This document shows, one piece after another, positions 1 to 5,443 of a DNA stretch of 5,443 nucleotides. Below the pieces are notes generated by a model that was not told the DNA's origin, made no database searches, and worked only from the letters and a program-made list of their open reading frames with translations. How positions within the stretch are numbered: position 1 is the first letter of the stretch; every line of letters begins with the position of its first letter. Origin of the DNA: JBLHKE01 sp047619485 (lineage in GTDB: Bacteria; Verrucomicrobiota; Verrucomicrobiia; Verrucomicrobiales; DEV007); NCBI GenBank assembly GCA_047619485.1, contig JBLHKE010000554.1:1-5443 (forward strand). The letters run 5' to 3'. The position numbers and the translations under genes are program-made.

Positions 1-141
1 GGCACCTCCGGAAACCTGCTGTGGAAATGGGGCGCAGAGAAAATTCCCGCTGGCGAGGCGATAAACGCTAAGCTATCTGGTGATAGTGGGCGCTTTAGCA
101 ACGAAGACAGCTGGGATTTTATCAAGCGCCAGCCCGCATGA
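1..141 (+). CDS. Probable 3' end of an unrecognised protein gene (partial)
   Basis: Frame 1 of the plus strand is open from the first base to a TGA at 139-141, giving the last 46 residues of a protein whose start lies outside the window. The fragment reads like a real soluble protein C-terminus, with well-spread hydrophobic, acidic and basic residues, a Trp-rich start (LLWKWGAEKIPAGEAI) and the end SWDFIKRQPA. I do not recognise a family. There is no membrane segment, Cys motif or sorting signal in the visible part. It converges on the minus-strand genes, so it is not in their operon. An opposite-strand ORF (258 to 73) overlaps it and looks less natural. The main doubt is length: 46 open codons can occur by chance. 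Confidence 0.45.
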   Translation, partial: GTSGNLLWKWGAEKIPAGEAINAKLSGDSGRFSNEDSWDFIKRQPA

Positions 142-157
142 GGTTTTCGGAGGTGCC
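1..157. repeat. Inverted repeat spanning the end of the plus-strand partial CDS
   Basis: Bases 1-16 (ggcacctccggaaacc) and 142-157 (ggttttcggaggtgcc) are reverse complements at 15 of 16 positions. The right arm starts one base after the TGA of the partial plus-strand gene. The left arm touches the window edge, so it may extend further. The arms are 125 bases apart, too far for a simple terminator. They could be chance, remnants of a palindromic element, or a long-range RNA pairing at the gene's 3' end. Confidence 0.4.
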
Positions 158-368
158 CTCAAGGATCTTCGCGGAATTTCCACACGGAAAACCGGATCGT
201 GCGAGGGGTTGGTCGGCTGAGATCCGAGTGAGAACCTGTCCTTCTGGTGCTGAAACACCTGTGTTTTTAGGTCCGGCTGAGTATTTTGGCCTGACGGGAT
301 GAAGGTCTCAATGGAACCGAGGCCGAGACGGCGACTGAACCTGAAACGTCAGCAGTAGCGGCGCCACG
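142..368. other. Intergenic stretch between convergent genes
   Basis: I see no supportable gene or RNA here. A weak plus-strand hairpin, GGTG/CACC at 246-249 and 256-259, is followed shortly by a five-T run (264-268). It could help end transcription of the plus-strand gene, but a 4-bp stem is too short to call a terminator. On the minus strand a 5-bp stem (TAGCG/CGCTA, 356-360 and 367-371) overlaps the stop codon of the glycosyltransferase gene and has no T-run after it. Confidence 0.5.
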
Positions 369-1658
369 CTAGCTTCTTCTCCTCGCACGCATCACTGCAC
401 TGATGTCTTTTTCCTCCCCAGGGAAAGTTGCAGCACAGCGGCGCTCGTCCATCGGCTGACCGCCCCAGATCGTCGACGTCTCGCCAATATGCTGGGAGAG
501 GCTCGGTGTGTGCAGCCAGAATGAGACCCCTGCCTCAATGCACCAGCTCCCGACGATGACATCGGTATCTATCTCGCCCTTGTTGGGTCCACGGGAGCGA
601 TGGTTGATCACCCTCGGGTACCCGACGAACAGCCGTGCGGCAGCGTTCGGAAACACGTAGGCTAGCGATCCCCACGACCAGTGCTTACCGAGCTTAAAGA
701 AACCACTTTTCTTCCTTTCTGGCTCCTCGTGGCTCGGCGTGTAGAGCGAGACGACGCCGAGCCGATTCTCCGGCCAGAGCGTGCGCTCTAGGTAGCGGCG
801 CAAGCCTTTAGAAAATACCACGTCGTCCTCGCACAGCAGATACGCATCGGCGTGCGGATCCACCATCATCATCTCCGTCATTGCGAGCACGTAGTTGGGC
901 CAGGCGCCTAACTTTCTCGCCCGCTGGGTCAAGCGGCTGTCCGGAAACCGGGCAGGCATTCGACTGCCGGGCTCGGCGAAGACCTGTGGGCTTGACCAGC
1001 CAGCATTTTTCATGCTGCGCAATGTTCGCCCCAGAGTCCAGCGCGCGCGCGGCGCGGTAACGATGCCCGCCGACCAGGTCTTGACCCCGCCAACTTTCAG
1101 TGGCTGGTCGTAGTCGACGCAACGCCGGCAATCGACGATCGTCGTATCTTCGTGGAGTTCGTGTTGGCAGGAGAAGACCTTGCGCACGACGTTGCCGCGG
1201 CAATCAATGCATGGCCGCTCACCGATTTTTTCACCGAGGTGGTAGCACAATCCCGTGTAGGGAAACCGATGAATCATCGGCTTCGGCTCCGGGCATAGGG
1301 CGAGCCGCTGGAGCTGAGGGATCGCCCAGGCCTGTAGCTGCTGTGCAGCGACAGGGGTGCACCCCCGGACACCCCCGCGCTGCATTATATTCTGCGTCAG
1401 TCCGATGATCCTAGAGGCGACTGTCGGGTTGAGGACCTTCGGTGTCGGCTCAGCGGTTCGACAACAGAGCGCACAGACCCCCTCCTTGACTCTTACCTGG
1501 TCGAGGCAGTCGCGGTTTCGGACGCCGGAGATTCGCTCGACCAGATCGCAGTCTGCCGACTCGACTCCCTCCTCGACACTAATATTCGAACGCCACCGAC
1601 AGGCTTTGTAGTCTCGCTGAGCTTCACCCTCTAATGGATTATGAATTACTAGGGACAC
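369..1658 (-). CDS. Glycosyltransferase-like protein with Cys-rich N-terminal motifs
   Basis: Likely transfers a sugar to an unknown acceptor in the cytoplasm; no signal peptide or membrane helix is visible. From a GTG start at 1658 it has 429 residues. The N-terminal part carries two Cys clusters. The first is C20, C37, C51, C62 and C65-C66, followed by an LNPTVAS motif. The second is C138-x11-C150-x2-C153-x10-C164-x12-C177-x2-C180, which looks like a zinc-binding knuckle. The catalytic part begins near residue 190 (TWSAGIVTAPRARWTLGRTL). It has an acidic CEDDVVF motif (E277-D278-D279), the usual place for a metal/nucleotide-sugar DXD-like site, and a later SLSQHIGETST motif with H390. This resembles GT-A-fold LPS-type transferases that I recall from PVC bacteria, which often carry such Cys motifs; the exact family is not certain. 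The start is uncertain: GTG at 1658 overlaps the upstream small gene by 20 bases and lies about 18 codons before the first Cys motif, while ATG at 1703 or GTG at 1721 would overlap it further. None has a good Shine-Dalgarno site. Translational coupling to the upstream gene is likely. Confidence 0.82.
   Translation of the reverse strand: MSLVIHNPLEGEAQRDYKACRWRSNISVEEGVESADCDLVERISGVRNRDCLDQVRVKEGVCALCCRTAEPTPKVLNPTVASRIIGLTQNIMQRGGVRGCTPVAAQQLQAWAIPQLQRLALCPEPKPMIHRFPYTGLCYHLGEKIGERPCIDCRGNVVRKVFSCQHELHEDTTIVDCRRCVDYDQPLKVGGVKTWSAGIVTAPRARWTLGRTLRSMKNAGWSSPQVFAEPGSRMPARFPDSRLTQRARKLGAWPNYVLAMTEMMMVDPHADAYLLCEDDVVFSKGLRRYLERTLWPENRLGVVSLYTPSHEEPERKKSGFFKLGKHWSWGSLAYVFPNAAARLFVGYPRVINHRSRGPNKGEIDTDVIVGSWCIEAGVSFWLHTPSLSQHIGETSTIWGGQPMDERRCAATFPGEEKDISAVMRARRRS
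1331..1365. repeat. Hairpin plus overlapping 12-base palindrome inside the glycosyltransferase gene
   Basis: Bases 1331-1355 form CCTGT-A-GCTGC / TGT loop / GCAGC-G-ACAGG, a 10-bp stem with one mismatch. It overlaps by two bases a perfect palindrome, GGGGTGCACCCC, at 1354-1365. Both lie in the linker between the two Cys motifs of the protein. The function is unknown; in GC-rich coding DNA one such structure may be chance. Confidence 0.6.
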
Positions 1659-2034
1659 AGCAACTGTAGTAGTAGTAATCTTGATCGATTCCGTAGAGCG
1701 CATCCAAAAAGATCTTATCACTCGAGCTAATATCTACGATTTGAGAAGATCCTGAGGTGTGGCTGGATGCACAGCTTCCCATGCCCGCGAGATCTACCCG
1801 AGAGAGAGTCGAAGTCGCCGAGCAATATCGATAGAGGCAGTAGCCGGACGTCGAACAGTTCGGTGCAGACCCTGATGGAGGCACGTTCGGCCCCCCAGAT
1901 GGGCTACCCGCGAAGGGCCAGGTGGGCGGATCGATCGTCGTTGAACCCACCGCGAATTTGGCACGCCCCCCCGCGGCTTTTTTCGCTCTAGGCTTGCTGC
2001 TGGAAGATTTCTTTTTTGTGGTTTTTTTAGCCAT
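1639..2034 (-). CDS. Small Lys/Ser-rich protein with six Cys, unrecognised
   Basis: From ATG at 2034 to TAA at 1639 this encodes 131 residues of no family I recognise. Residues 1-28 form a very basic tail (MAKKTTKKKSSSSKPRAKKA, then GGRAKFAVG) with nine Lys and two Arg and an AAGG at 20-23. Residues 35-58 are rich in Pro, Gly and Ser. The C-terminal half is rich in Ser, Cys and Tyr, with Cys at 60, 66, 71, 88 and 125-126. It ends in four consecutive Tyr (120-123) followed by SCCVPSNS. There is no signal peptide or membrane helix. The gene starts 59 bases after the kinase stop and its end overlaps or abuts the glycosyltransferase start, so all three may be co-transcribed. A start at 2220 in the same frame would run back into the kinase gene and adds unconvincing sequence. 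No strong ribosome binding site is visible. It could be a peptide substrate (basic leader, Cys/Ser/Tyr core), a nucleic-acid-binding protein with a histone-like tail, or a structural protein. The substrate idea is inference from context. Confidence 0.6.
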   Translation of the reverse strand: MAKKTTKKKSSSSKPRAKKAAGGRAKFAVGSTTIDPPTWPFAGSPSGGPNVPPSGSAPNCSTSGYCLYRYCSATSTLSRVDLAGMGSCASSHTSGSSQIVDISSSDKIFLDALYGIDQDYYYYSCCVPSNS

Positions 2035-2093
2035 GGTACCGTGATTTTCGTTTGTGTTTATGGTTTGCTTAGCGTCGCCAGAGTCACGACTGA

Positions 2094-5000
2094 TTATCTC
2101 GGAAGGGTTTTTGCGACGCGGAAAGACGACACGACGCCCGTATCGTGGATGAGGTTTTTTTCGGCTCGTTGTTTGATGTCTAGAAGGTTCGACATCTGCT
2201 GCATCGCGGTGCCGCGCCAAACGTAGCCCGCCTCCGTCCCGTCGCCGGCGTGACAGATTTGGAGAGCGAGGCCGAGACCGTCAAACAGGCCGTAGGCGTT
2301 CGGGCGCAAGCTCCCACAAGCTTGCATCGGAAGAATACCAGCACGCCCTTCGCGATTGAAAGCGTAGTAGTGGTGGGCCAGCAACAGATCCGCCCCCCAC
2401 GGGAAGACGCTAGTCGATCCGCCACGTATCGCGAGTTCCAGCTCTGCCTCAGTCGGCATCCGATAGCCTTTGCGGGTGAGGAAATCTGCCGCCGCGTGAA
2501 GTCTCTCTCCACCTCCTTCGTCCGATTCGTAACACCACTGTGTTTGCGGAAGCCCGTCGCGCTCCGACAACCAGTTACAATATCGCATCGCGGCCCTGGG
2601 CTCGATGTAGACGATCGGGCAGTCCTCGGTGGGTGCGATTTCTTTCAGGGGGAACATCCTATTCATTTTGAGCCCCTGCAGCTCACGATCGAACTGCCGA
2701 TACTGGGCAATGCTGACGTGCGTGGATGCGATTGCGAATCGCCGCATCGGCTCTGGTTTAGGCTCTACCATCGTGAAGCCAACAGAGTTGACCGACCAGG
2801 CAGCACCGGAAAGACCGCTGGCAAGTTCGGATCCGAAATCCAAATCCCACTTCCGCAGCAACCACTCGCAAGTGGAGTGAATTCCGGCGTCTTGGTTGGT
2901 GCGAAACTCTTCCACCAGGAACTGCAATAGAGCGCGCTGCTGGCCGAGGCCGAGGGCGCGTTCATCGAATCCACCGAGAGCTTCCAACAGGGCTCGCTTC
3001 ACGTCATCGCGCTCCGCGGCCTTCGCCATCGCACTGACGAGGTTGGGATCAAAATCATACTCGGCGAGGCCGTGGATGATGTAGGTCTGCAGGCGTGGAT
3101 CATCCGGAAATTTGCGCCGCAGGAGGCGCAGGACGGAGGTCGGTTCTCCCAGTCTCAGTTGCATCAGCGCTTGCCGTGCGCGGCGCTTCGCGGCCGCATC
3201 GCGCACTTCTTCTGAACTCTCAGGCAACGGGCTCGTGGTCTCCTGGCCGAGTGTCGCAATGGCGGCGGTGCCCATGCGAGCGAGCGCGGTAGCAAGGGTG
3301 CCGAATTGCGCAGGCTCGGCGTCGGCAACCAGATCCGCGAGCGGTTCCCGCAACCAGGATTGCACCGGCTGGAGAAGATCGATCCACTCGGCGATCGATC
3401 CGGATTTCTCGAACACCAGTAGCGAGGCCACTTGGGTCGCCAGCCCATTCCAGCGCTGATCCTGCGGCGCAAAGCGAGCCAGCGCTGCAGCCGCGTTTAA
3501 CCTCGTTGCACGGCGTGCCGTCACATCTGCCAAGATCTCCCATGCGTCCACACTCACCGACGGCTTCGCGACGGCGACATCGAGGAATAGCGGTAGCTCG
3601 TCGGTGCTTGCCGTCCATAGCGATGGCTCGATTTCCTCCCACGCCAATGTTTCGAACTTCGCAATCGCGAGCTTACCCCGCGCCCCGGGCGCCTCCTCCA
3701 TCAGCCGCCGGATGGCGGGGCGGTCGAGCTGGATTTCTGGTAGCAGCTCGCGCGCGTGTTCTGATCCGGACTGCAGGTAGAGACTCGCCGTGTTCTCTGC
3801 TTGATCCTGCGAACGGGCGCGCGCGAATATGACCATCGAGAGGGCAACGATGACAAAACAAACCGCCGCCAGCTGAAAGGCGCTGCGGTGGCGCTGCACG
3901 AGTTTTCCTGTGCGGTAGAGCACGCTCGGCGCCCGCGCGGAGACCGGGCGGTTGGTCAGGTAGGCGCGCAAATCTGCCGCCAAATCTTCCGGCCGCTGGT
4001 AGCGCCGCTGGCGTTGCTTTTCTAGCGCCTTGAGGATTATCCAGTCGAGGTCACGCGAAATGCGACGCAGCAGAGCGCTCGCATCGGGGCCGATTTTCTC
4101 CCCCTGTTTCTGTGCTGCAGCTTCGCCCATCGCGGTGGCGATGCGAATCGAAGGAAGCGCGGGCACCTCCTCCCGCACCCGACGAAACATTTCCTCCACA
4201 CCAATCTTTTCACCCCGCAGCTTAATCGGCGGAACGCCGGTGATGAGCTGGTACAACGTCGCGCCGAGTGAGTAGACATCGCAGCGGGTATCGACATCGA
4301 ACCCCGCGCTTCCGGCCTGCTCCGGGCTCATGTATTCCGGCGTCCCTACCACCTCCGAGGCAGCGGTCACCAGTGTCCCATCGGTCAGTGTCGCCTGCGT
4401 CGCCTTAGCGATCCCGAAGTCGATGATCTTAGGCGTCGGCACATCGTTGACCTCGGTGACGAGGATGTTCGACGGCTTCAGGTCTCGGTGGATCACACCC
4501 TTCAAGTGAGCGTGCTGGACAGCCATGCAGACCTCGATGAAAAGCTCCAGCCGCTCCGGCGTGGTGAGATTCCTCCCGTCGCAGTAGTCGTTGATCGGAA
4601 CGCCCCGCACCAGTTCCATGACGAAAAACGGTCGCCCAGATTCCGCGACACCCGCATCGTAGACCTTGGCGATGCTTGGGTGATCCATCAGCGCTAGCGC
4701 CTGCCGTTCCAATTTGAACCGGGCAACCACTGGCCCGGTATCCATCCCGATGCGGATGATCTTCAAGGCCACACGACGCTTCAATGGCCACAGTTGTTCC
4801 GCCTCGAACACGACCCCGAATCCGCCCTCGCCGATCTTTTTTCGCAGCTTGTAGTTTCCGATGATCGCCCCCGGGCTCTCTGCCAACACTATAGTCGTTG
4901 GCAGAGAGCTACCTACCTCCATTTTGTCACCCTCAACCCTCTCTCCTCCCCCAAGATCCAAGAGGGTTGATCGCGGCAGCGAGGATAGCTCGCTACCGCG

Positions 5001-5183
5001 CCGTTGGCCATCCAAGGGCGAGACCTCCATAAACGCTGAACCTGCCCGTTTCTCCGCCTCGAACAAGGACTCCACCTGCAGACGCAAGCCATTATTCCTC
5101 CCACAGGCTGCGTCAAGGTAGCGGGCGAGTTCCTCAGGCGAGGCTCCCTCCGGGGCATTCATGTATATCTGGCGGTCGTTCAT
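2094..5183 (-). CDS. Membrane Ser/Thr protein kinase with C-terminal FGE/SUMF-like domain
   Basis: A Hanks-type Ser/Thr kinase of 1029 residues. Order: N-terminal segment 1-55 (MNDRQIYMNA, then LDAACG) typical of PVC kinases; variable linker about 56-106; kinase domain about 108-410; one membrane helix about 436-454; Ala/Leu-rich HEAT-like helical region about 470-790; FGE/SUMF-like domain about 800-1025. The kinase motifs are intact: Gly loop GEGGFG (118-123), VALK lysine K141, probable helix-C E159, HRDLKPSN (catalytic D234), DFG (255-257) and GTPEYMSPEQ, so it should be active in the cytoplasm, with the C-terminal half across the membrane. The FGE-like domain keeps fold markers (YCNWLSERDG, MPTEAELELAIRGG, FPWG, PNAYGLFD, terminal FRVAKTLP). 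However, the usual GNVWEW is replaced by GLALQI, and the C-terminal stretch where formylglycine enzymes carry active-site Cys has none. It is probably a binding or sensory module rather than an oxidase. I chose ATG at 5183 because MNDRQIYM matches the usual family start; a TTG at 5198 would add five residues. It lies 74 bases after the sigma factor gene, on the same strand. Confidence 0.95.
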   Translation of the reverse strand: MNDRQIYMNAPEGASPEELARYLDAACGRNNGLRLQVESLFEAEKRAGSAFMEVSPLDGQRRGSELSSLPRSTLLDLGGGERVEGDKMEVGSSLPTTIVLAESPGAIIGNYKLRKKIGEGGFGVVFEAEQLWPLKRRVALKIIRIGMDTGPVVARFKLERQALALMDHPSIAKVYDAGVAESGRPFFVMELVRGVPINDYCDGRNLTTPERLELFIEVCMAVQHAHLKGVIHRDLKPSNILVTEVNDVPTPKIIDFGIAKATQATLTDGTLVTAASEVVGTPEYMSPEQAGSAGFDVDTRCDVYSLGATLYQLITGVPPIKLRGEKIGVEEMFRRVREEVPALPSIRIATAMGEAAAQKQGEKIGPDASALLRRISRDLDWIILKALEKQRQRRYQRPEDLAADLRAYLTNRPVSARAPSVLYRTGKLVQRHRSAFQLAAVCFVIVALSMVIFARARSQDQAENTASLYLQSGSEHARELLPEIQLDRPAIRRLMEEAPGARGKLAIAKFETLAWEEIEPSLWTASTDELPLFLDVAVAKPSVSVDAWEILADVTARRATRLNAAAALARFAPQDQRWNGLATQVASLLVFEKSGSIAEWIDLLQPVQSWLREPLADLVADAEPAQFGTLATALARMGTAAIATLGQETTSPLPESSEEVRDAAAKRRARQALMQLRLGEPTSVLRLLRRKFPDDPRLQTYIIHGLAEYDFDPNLVSAMAKAAERDDVKRALLEALGGFDERALGLGQQRALLQFLVEEFRTNQDAGIHSTCEWLLRKWDLDFGSELASGLSGAAWSVNSVGFTMVEPKPEPMRRFAIASTHVSIAQYRQFDRELQGLKMNRMFPLKEIAPTEDCPIVYIEPRAAMRYCNWLSERDGLPQTQWCYESDEGGGERLHAAADFLTRKGYRMPTEAELELAIRGGSTSVFPWGADLLLAHHYYAFNREGRAGILPMQACGSLRPNAYGLFDGLGLALQICHAGDGTEAGYVWRGTAMQQMSNLLDIKQRAEKNLIHDTGVVSSFRVAKTLPR
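4875..4909. repeat. Hairpin C: perfect 13-bp inverted repeat in the kinase gene
   Basis: GCTCTCTGCCAAC (4875-4887) and GTTGGCAGAGAGC (4897-4909) are perfect reverse complements with a 9-base loop, actatagtc. The structure lies inside coding sequence, a few codons before the kinase domain, and encodes part of SSLPTTIVLAESPG. A 13-bp perfect stem with a short loop is stronger than many terminator stems but no T-run follows it. Confidence 0.9.
4933..4970. repeat. Hairpin B: perfect 10-bp inverted repeat in the kinase gene
   Basis: TCAACCCTCT (4933-4942) and AGAGGGTTGA (4961-4970) are perfect reverse complements with an 18-base loop. It is the middle of three consecutive hairpins in the linker between the conserved N-terminus and the kinase domain. 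Confidence 0.85.
4972..5000. repeat. Hairpin A: 12-bp inverted repeat in the kinase gene
   Basis: CGCGGCAGCGAG (4972-4983) and CTCGCTACCGCG (4989-5000) pair at 11 of 12 positions in DNA around a 5-base loop. In the minus-strand transcript the single mismatch becomes a U-G wobble, so all 12 positions can pair. It is the first of the three hairpins met by a ribosome reading the kinase mRNA and begins about 60 codons after the start. Confidence 0.85.
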
Positions 5184-5218
5184 TTGATTGGCCAACAATC
5201 TACCGTGCGTATAGCGAC

Positions 5219-5251
5219 GAAAAATCGCGCCAATTATTATCCAGATTTTTC
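5219..5251. promoter_or_regulatory. 8-base inverted repeat in the sigma factor-kinase gap
   Basis: GAAAAATC (5219-5226) and GATTTTTC (5244-5251) are perfect reverse complements with a 17-base AT-rich spacer. They fill the middle of the 74-base gap between the sigma factor stop and the kinase start. Possible roles are an operator for a dimeric regulator or a weak AU-rich transcript hairpin tuning read-through into the kinase gene. I see no convincing -35/-10 pair in this gap, so a separate kinase promoter is not supported. Confidence 0.4.
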
Positions 5252-5257
5252 AATCGG

Positions 5258-5443
5258 TCACTCGGGAGCACCGATTTCCCTATACAACCAACTCCTTGCG
5301 CAGCCCCATTCGCGATCGATCGTGCGAGGAGATTTGCCCAAAGCGGTGGCCGTCTCGGGGATCGAAAGGCCTACGAAATAGCGGAGTTTGACCACCGTGG
5401 CCAATTCGGGATCCTCTGCCTCCAGCCGGATCAGCGCGTCGTT
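5258..5443 (-). CDS. ECF-type RNA polymerase sigma factor, C-terminal part (partial)
   Basis: The minus strand is open from the window edge to a TGA at 5258-5260, giving the last 61 residues. They match sigma region 4 of the ECF-like sigma factors common in PVC bacteria: a short helix with acidic residues (LEAEDPELATVVKLRYFVGL), then the helix-turn-helix SIPETATALGKSPRTIDREW, then the usual CARSWLYREIG ending. Region 4 binds the -35 element of target promoters. The stop is 74 bases from the kinase start on the same strand, a frequent arrangement in these phyla, which suggests the kinase and sigma factor are co-expressed and functionally linked. Regions 2 and the start codon lie beyond the window, so its target promoters and any extra domains cannot be judged. 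Confidence 0.9.
   Translation of the reverse strand, partial: NDALIRLEAEDPELATVVKLRYFVGLSIPETATALGKSPRTIDREWGCARSWLYREIGAPE

Noticed and set aside
73..258. Minus-strand ORF of 61 residues
   Set aside because: Overlaps the more natural plus-strand partial CDS, has low-complexity Pro/Arg-rich composition and no recognisable feature; treated as a shadow.
142..368. Search for tRNA, small RNA or CRISPR repeats in the intergenic stretch
   Set aside because: No cloverleaf, no regular direct repeats and no strong promoter-terminator pair could be found by eye.
356..371. Possible terminator hairpin at the end of the transferase gene
   Set aside because: Stem is only 5 bp and no T-run follows on the minus strand.
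2000..2030. A-runs near the start of the small protein gene, including an A-AAA-AAG heptamer in the phase used for -1 frameshifting
   Set aside because: The -1 frame reaches a stop after a few codons, so a shift would give only a trivial peptide; the runs simply reflect Lys codons.
2306..2325. 7-bp inverted repeat GCAAGCT/AGCTTGC with 6-base loop in the kinase gene
   Set aside because: Isolated and short; stems of this size are expected by chance in a 5-kb window.
2250..2930. Plus-strand ORF of 226 residues opposite the kinase gene
   Set aside because: Lies wholly antisense to the FGE-like and helical parts of the kinase; its translation has no recognisable domain. Long antisense ORFs are common in GC-rich genes.

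Overview
The window looks like chromosomal DNA of a member of the Planctomycetes-Verrucomicrobia (PVC) group. The evidence is the right-hand end: the last 61 residues of an ECF-type sigma factor of the kind common in these phyla, followed on the same strand by a large membrane-anchored Ser/Thr kinase with a C-terminal formylglycine-generating-enzyme-like (FGE/SUMF) domain. This gene order and domain architecture are typical of Planctomycetota and Verrucomicrobiota. I cannot decide between the two from this window.

Layout, read along the minus strand from the right edge. (1) Bases 5443-5258: 3' end of the sigma factor gene (region 4). (2) A 74-base gap containing a perfect 8-base inverted repeat. 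(3) 5183-2094: 1029-residue kinase, made of a conserved N-terminal segment, an unusual hairpin-bearing linker, an intact kinase domain, one membrane helix, a HEAT-like helical region and a degenerate FGE-like domain. (4) A 59-base gap. (5) 2034-1639: a 131-residue Lys-rich/Ser-rich/Cys-containing small protein that I do not recognise. (6) 1658-369: a glycosyltransferase-like protein with two Cys-rich motifs ahead of a GT-A-type domain; its start overlaps or nearly overlaps the end of the small protein. (7) 368-142: a 227-base intergenic stretch with no gene I can support. (8) 1-141 on the plus strand: probable 3' end of an unrecognised gene converging on the cluster.

The sigma factor and kinase probably form a signalling pair, with the kinase sensing or integrating a signal and controlling the sigma factor or a common regulon. 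The small Cys/Ser/Tyr-rich protein and the overlapping glycosyltransferase form a second tightly packed pair. A substrate-enzyme relationship (a modified peptide) is possible but is inference only.

The two most unusual signals are this small-protein/glycosyltransferase pair and three consecutive perfect or near-perfect hairpins (4875-5000) inside the kinase coding sequence, in the linker just before the catalytic domain.
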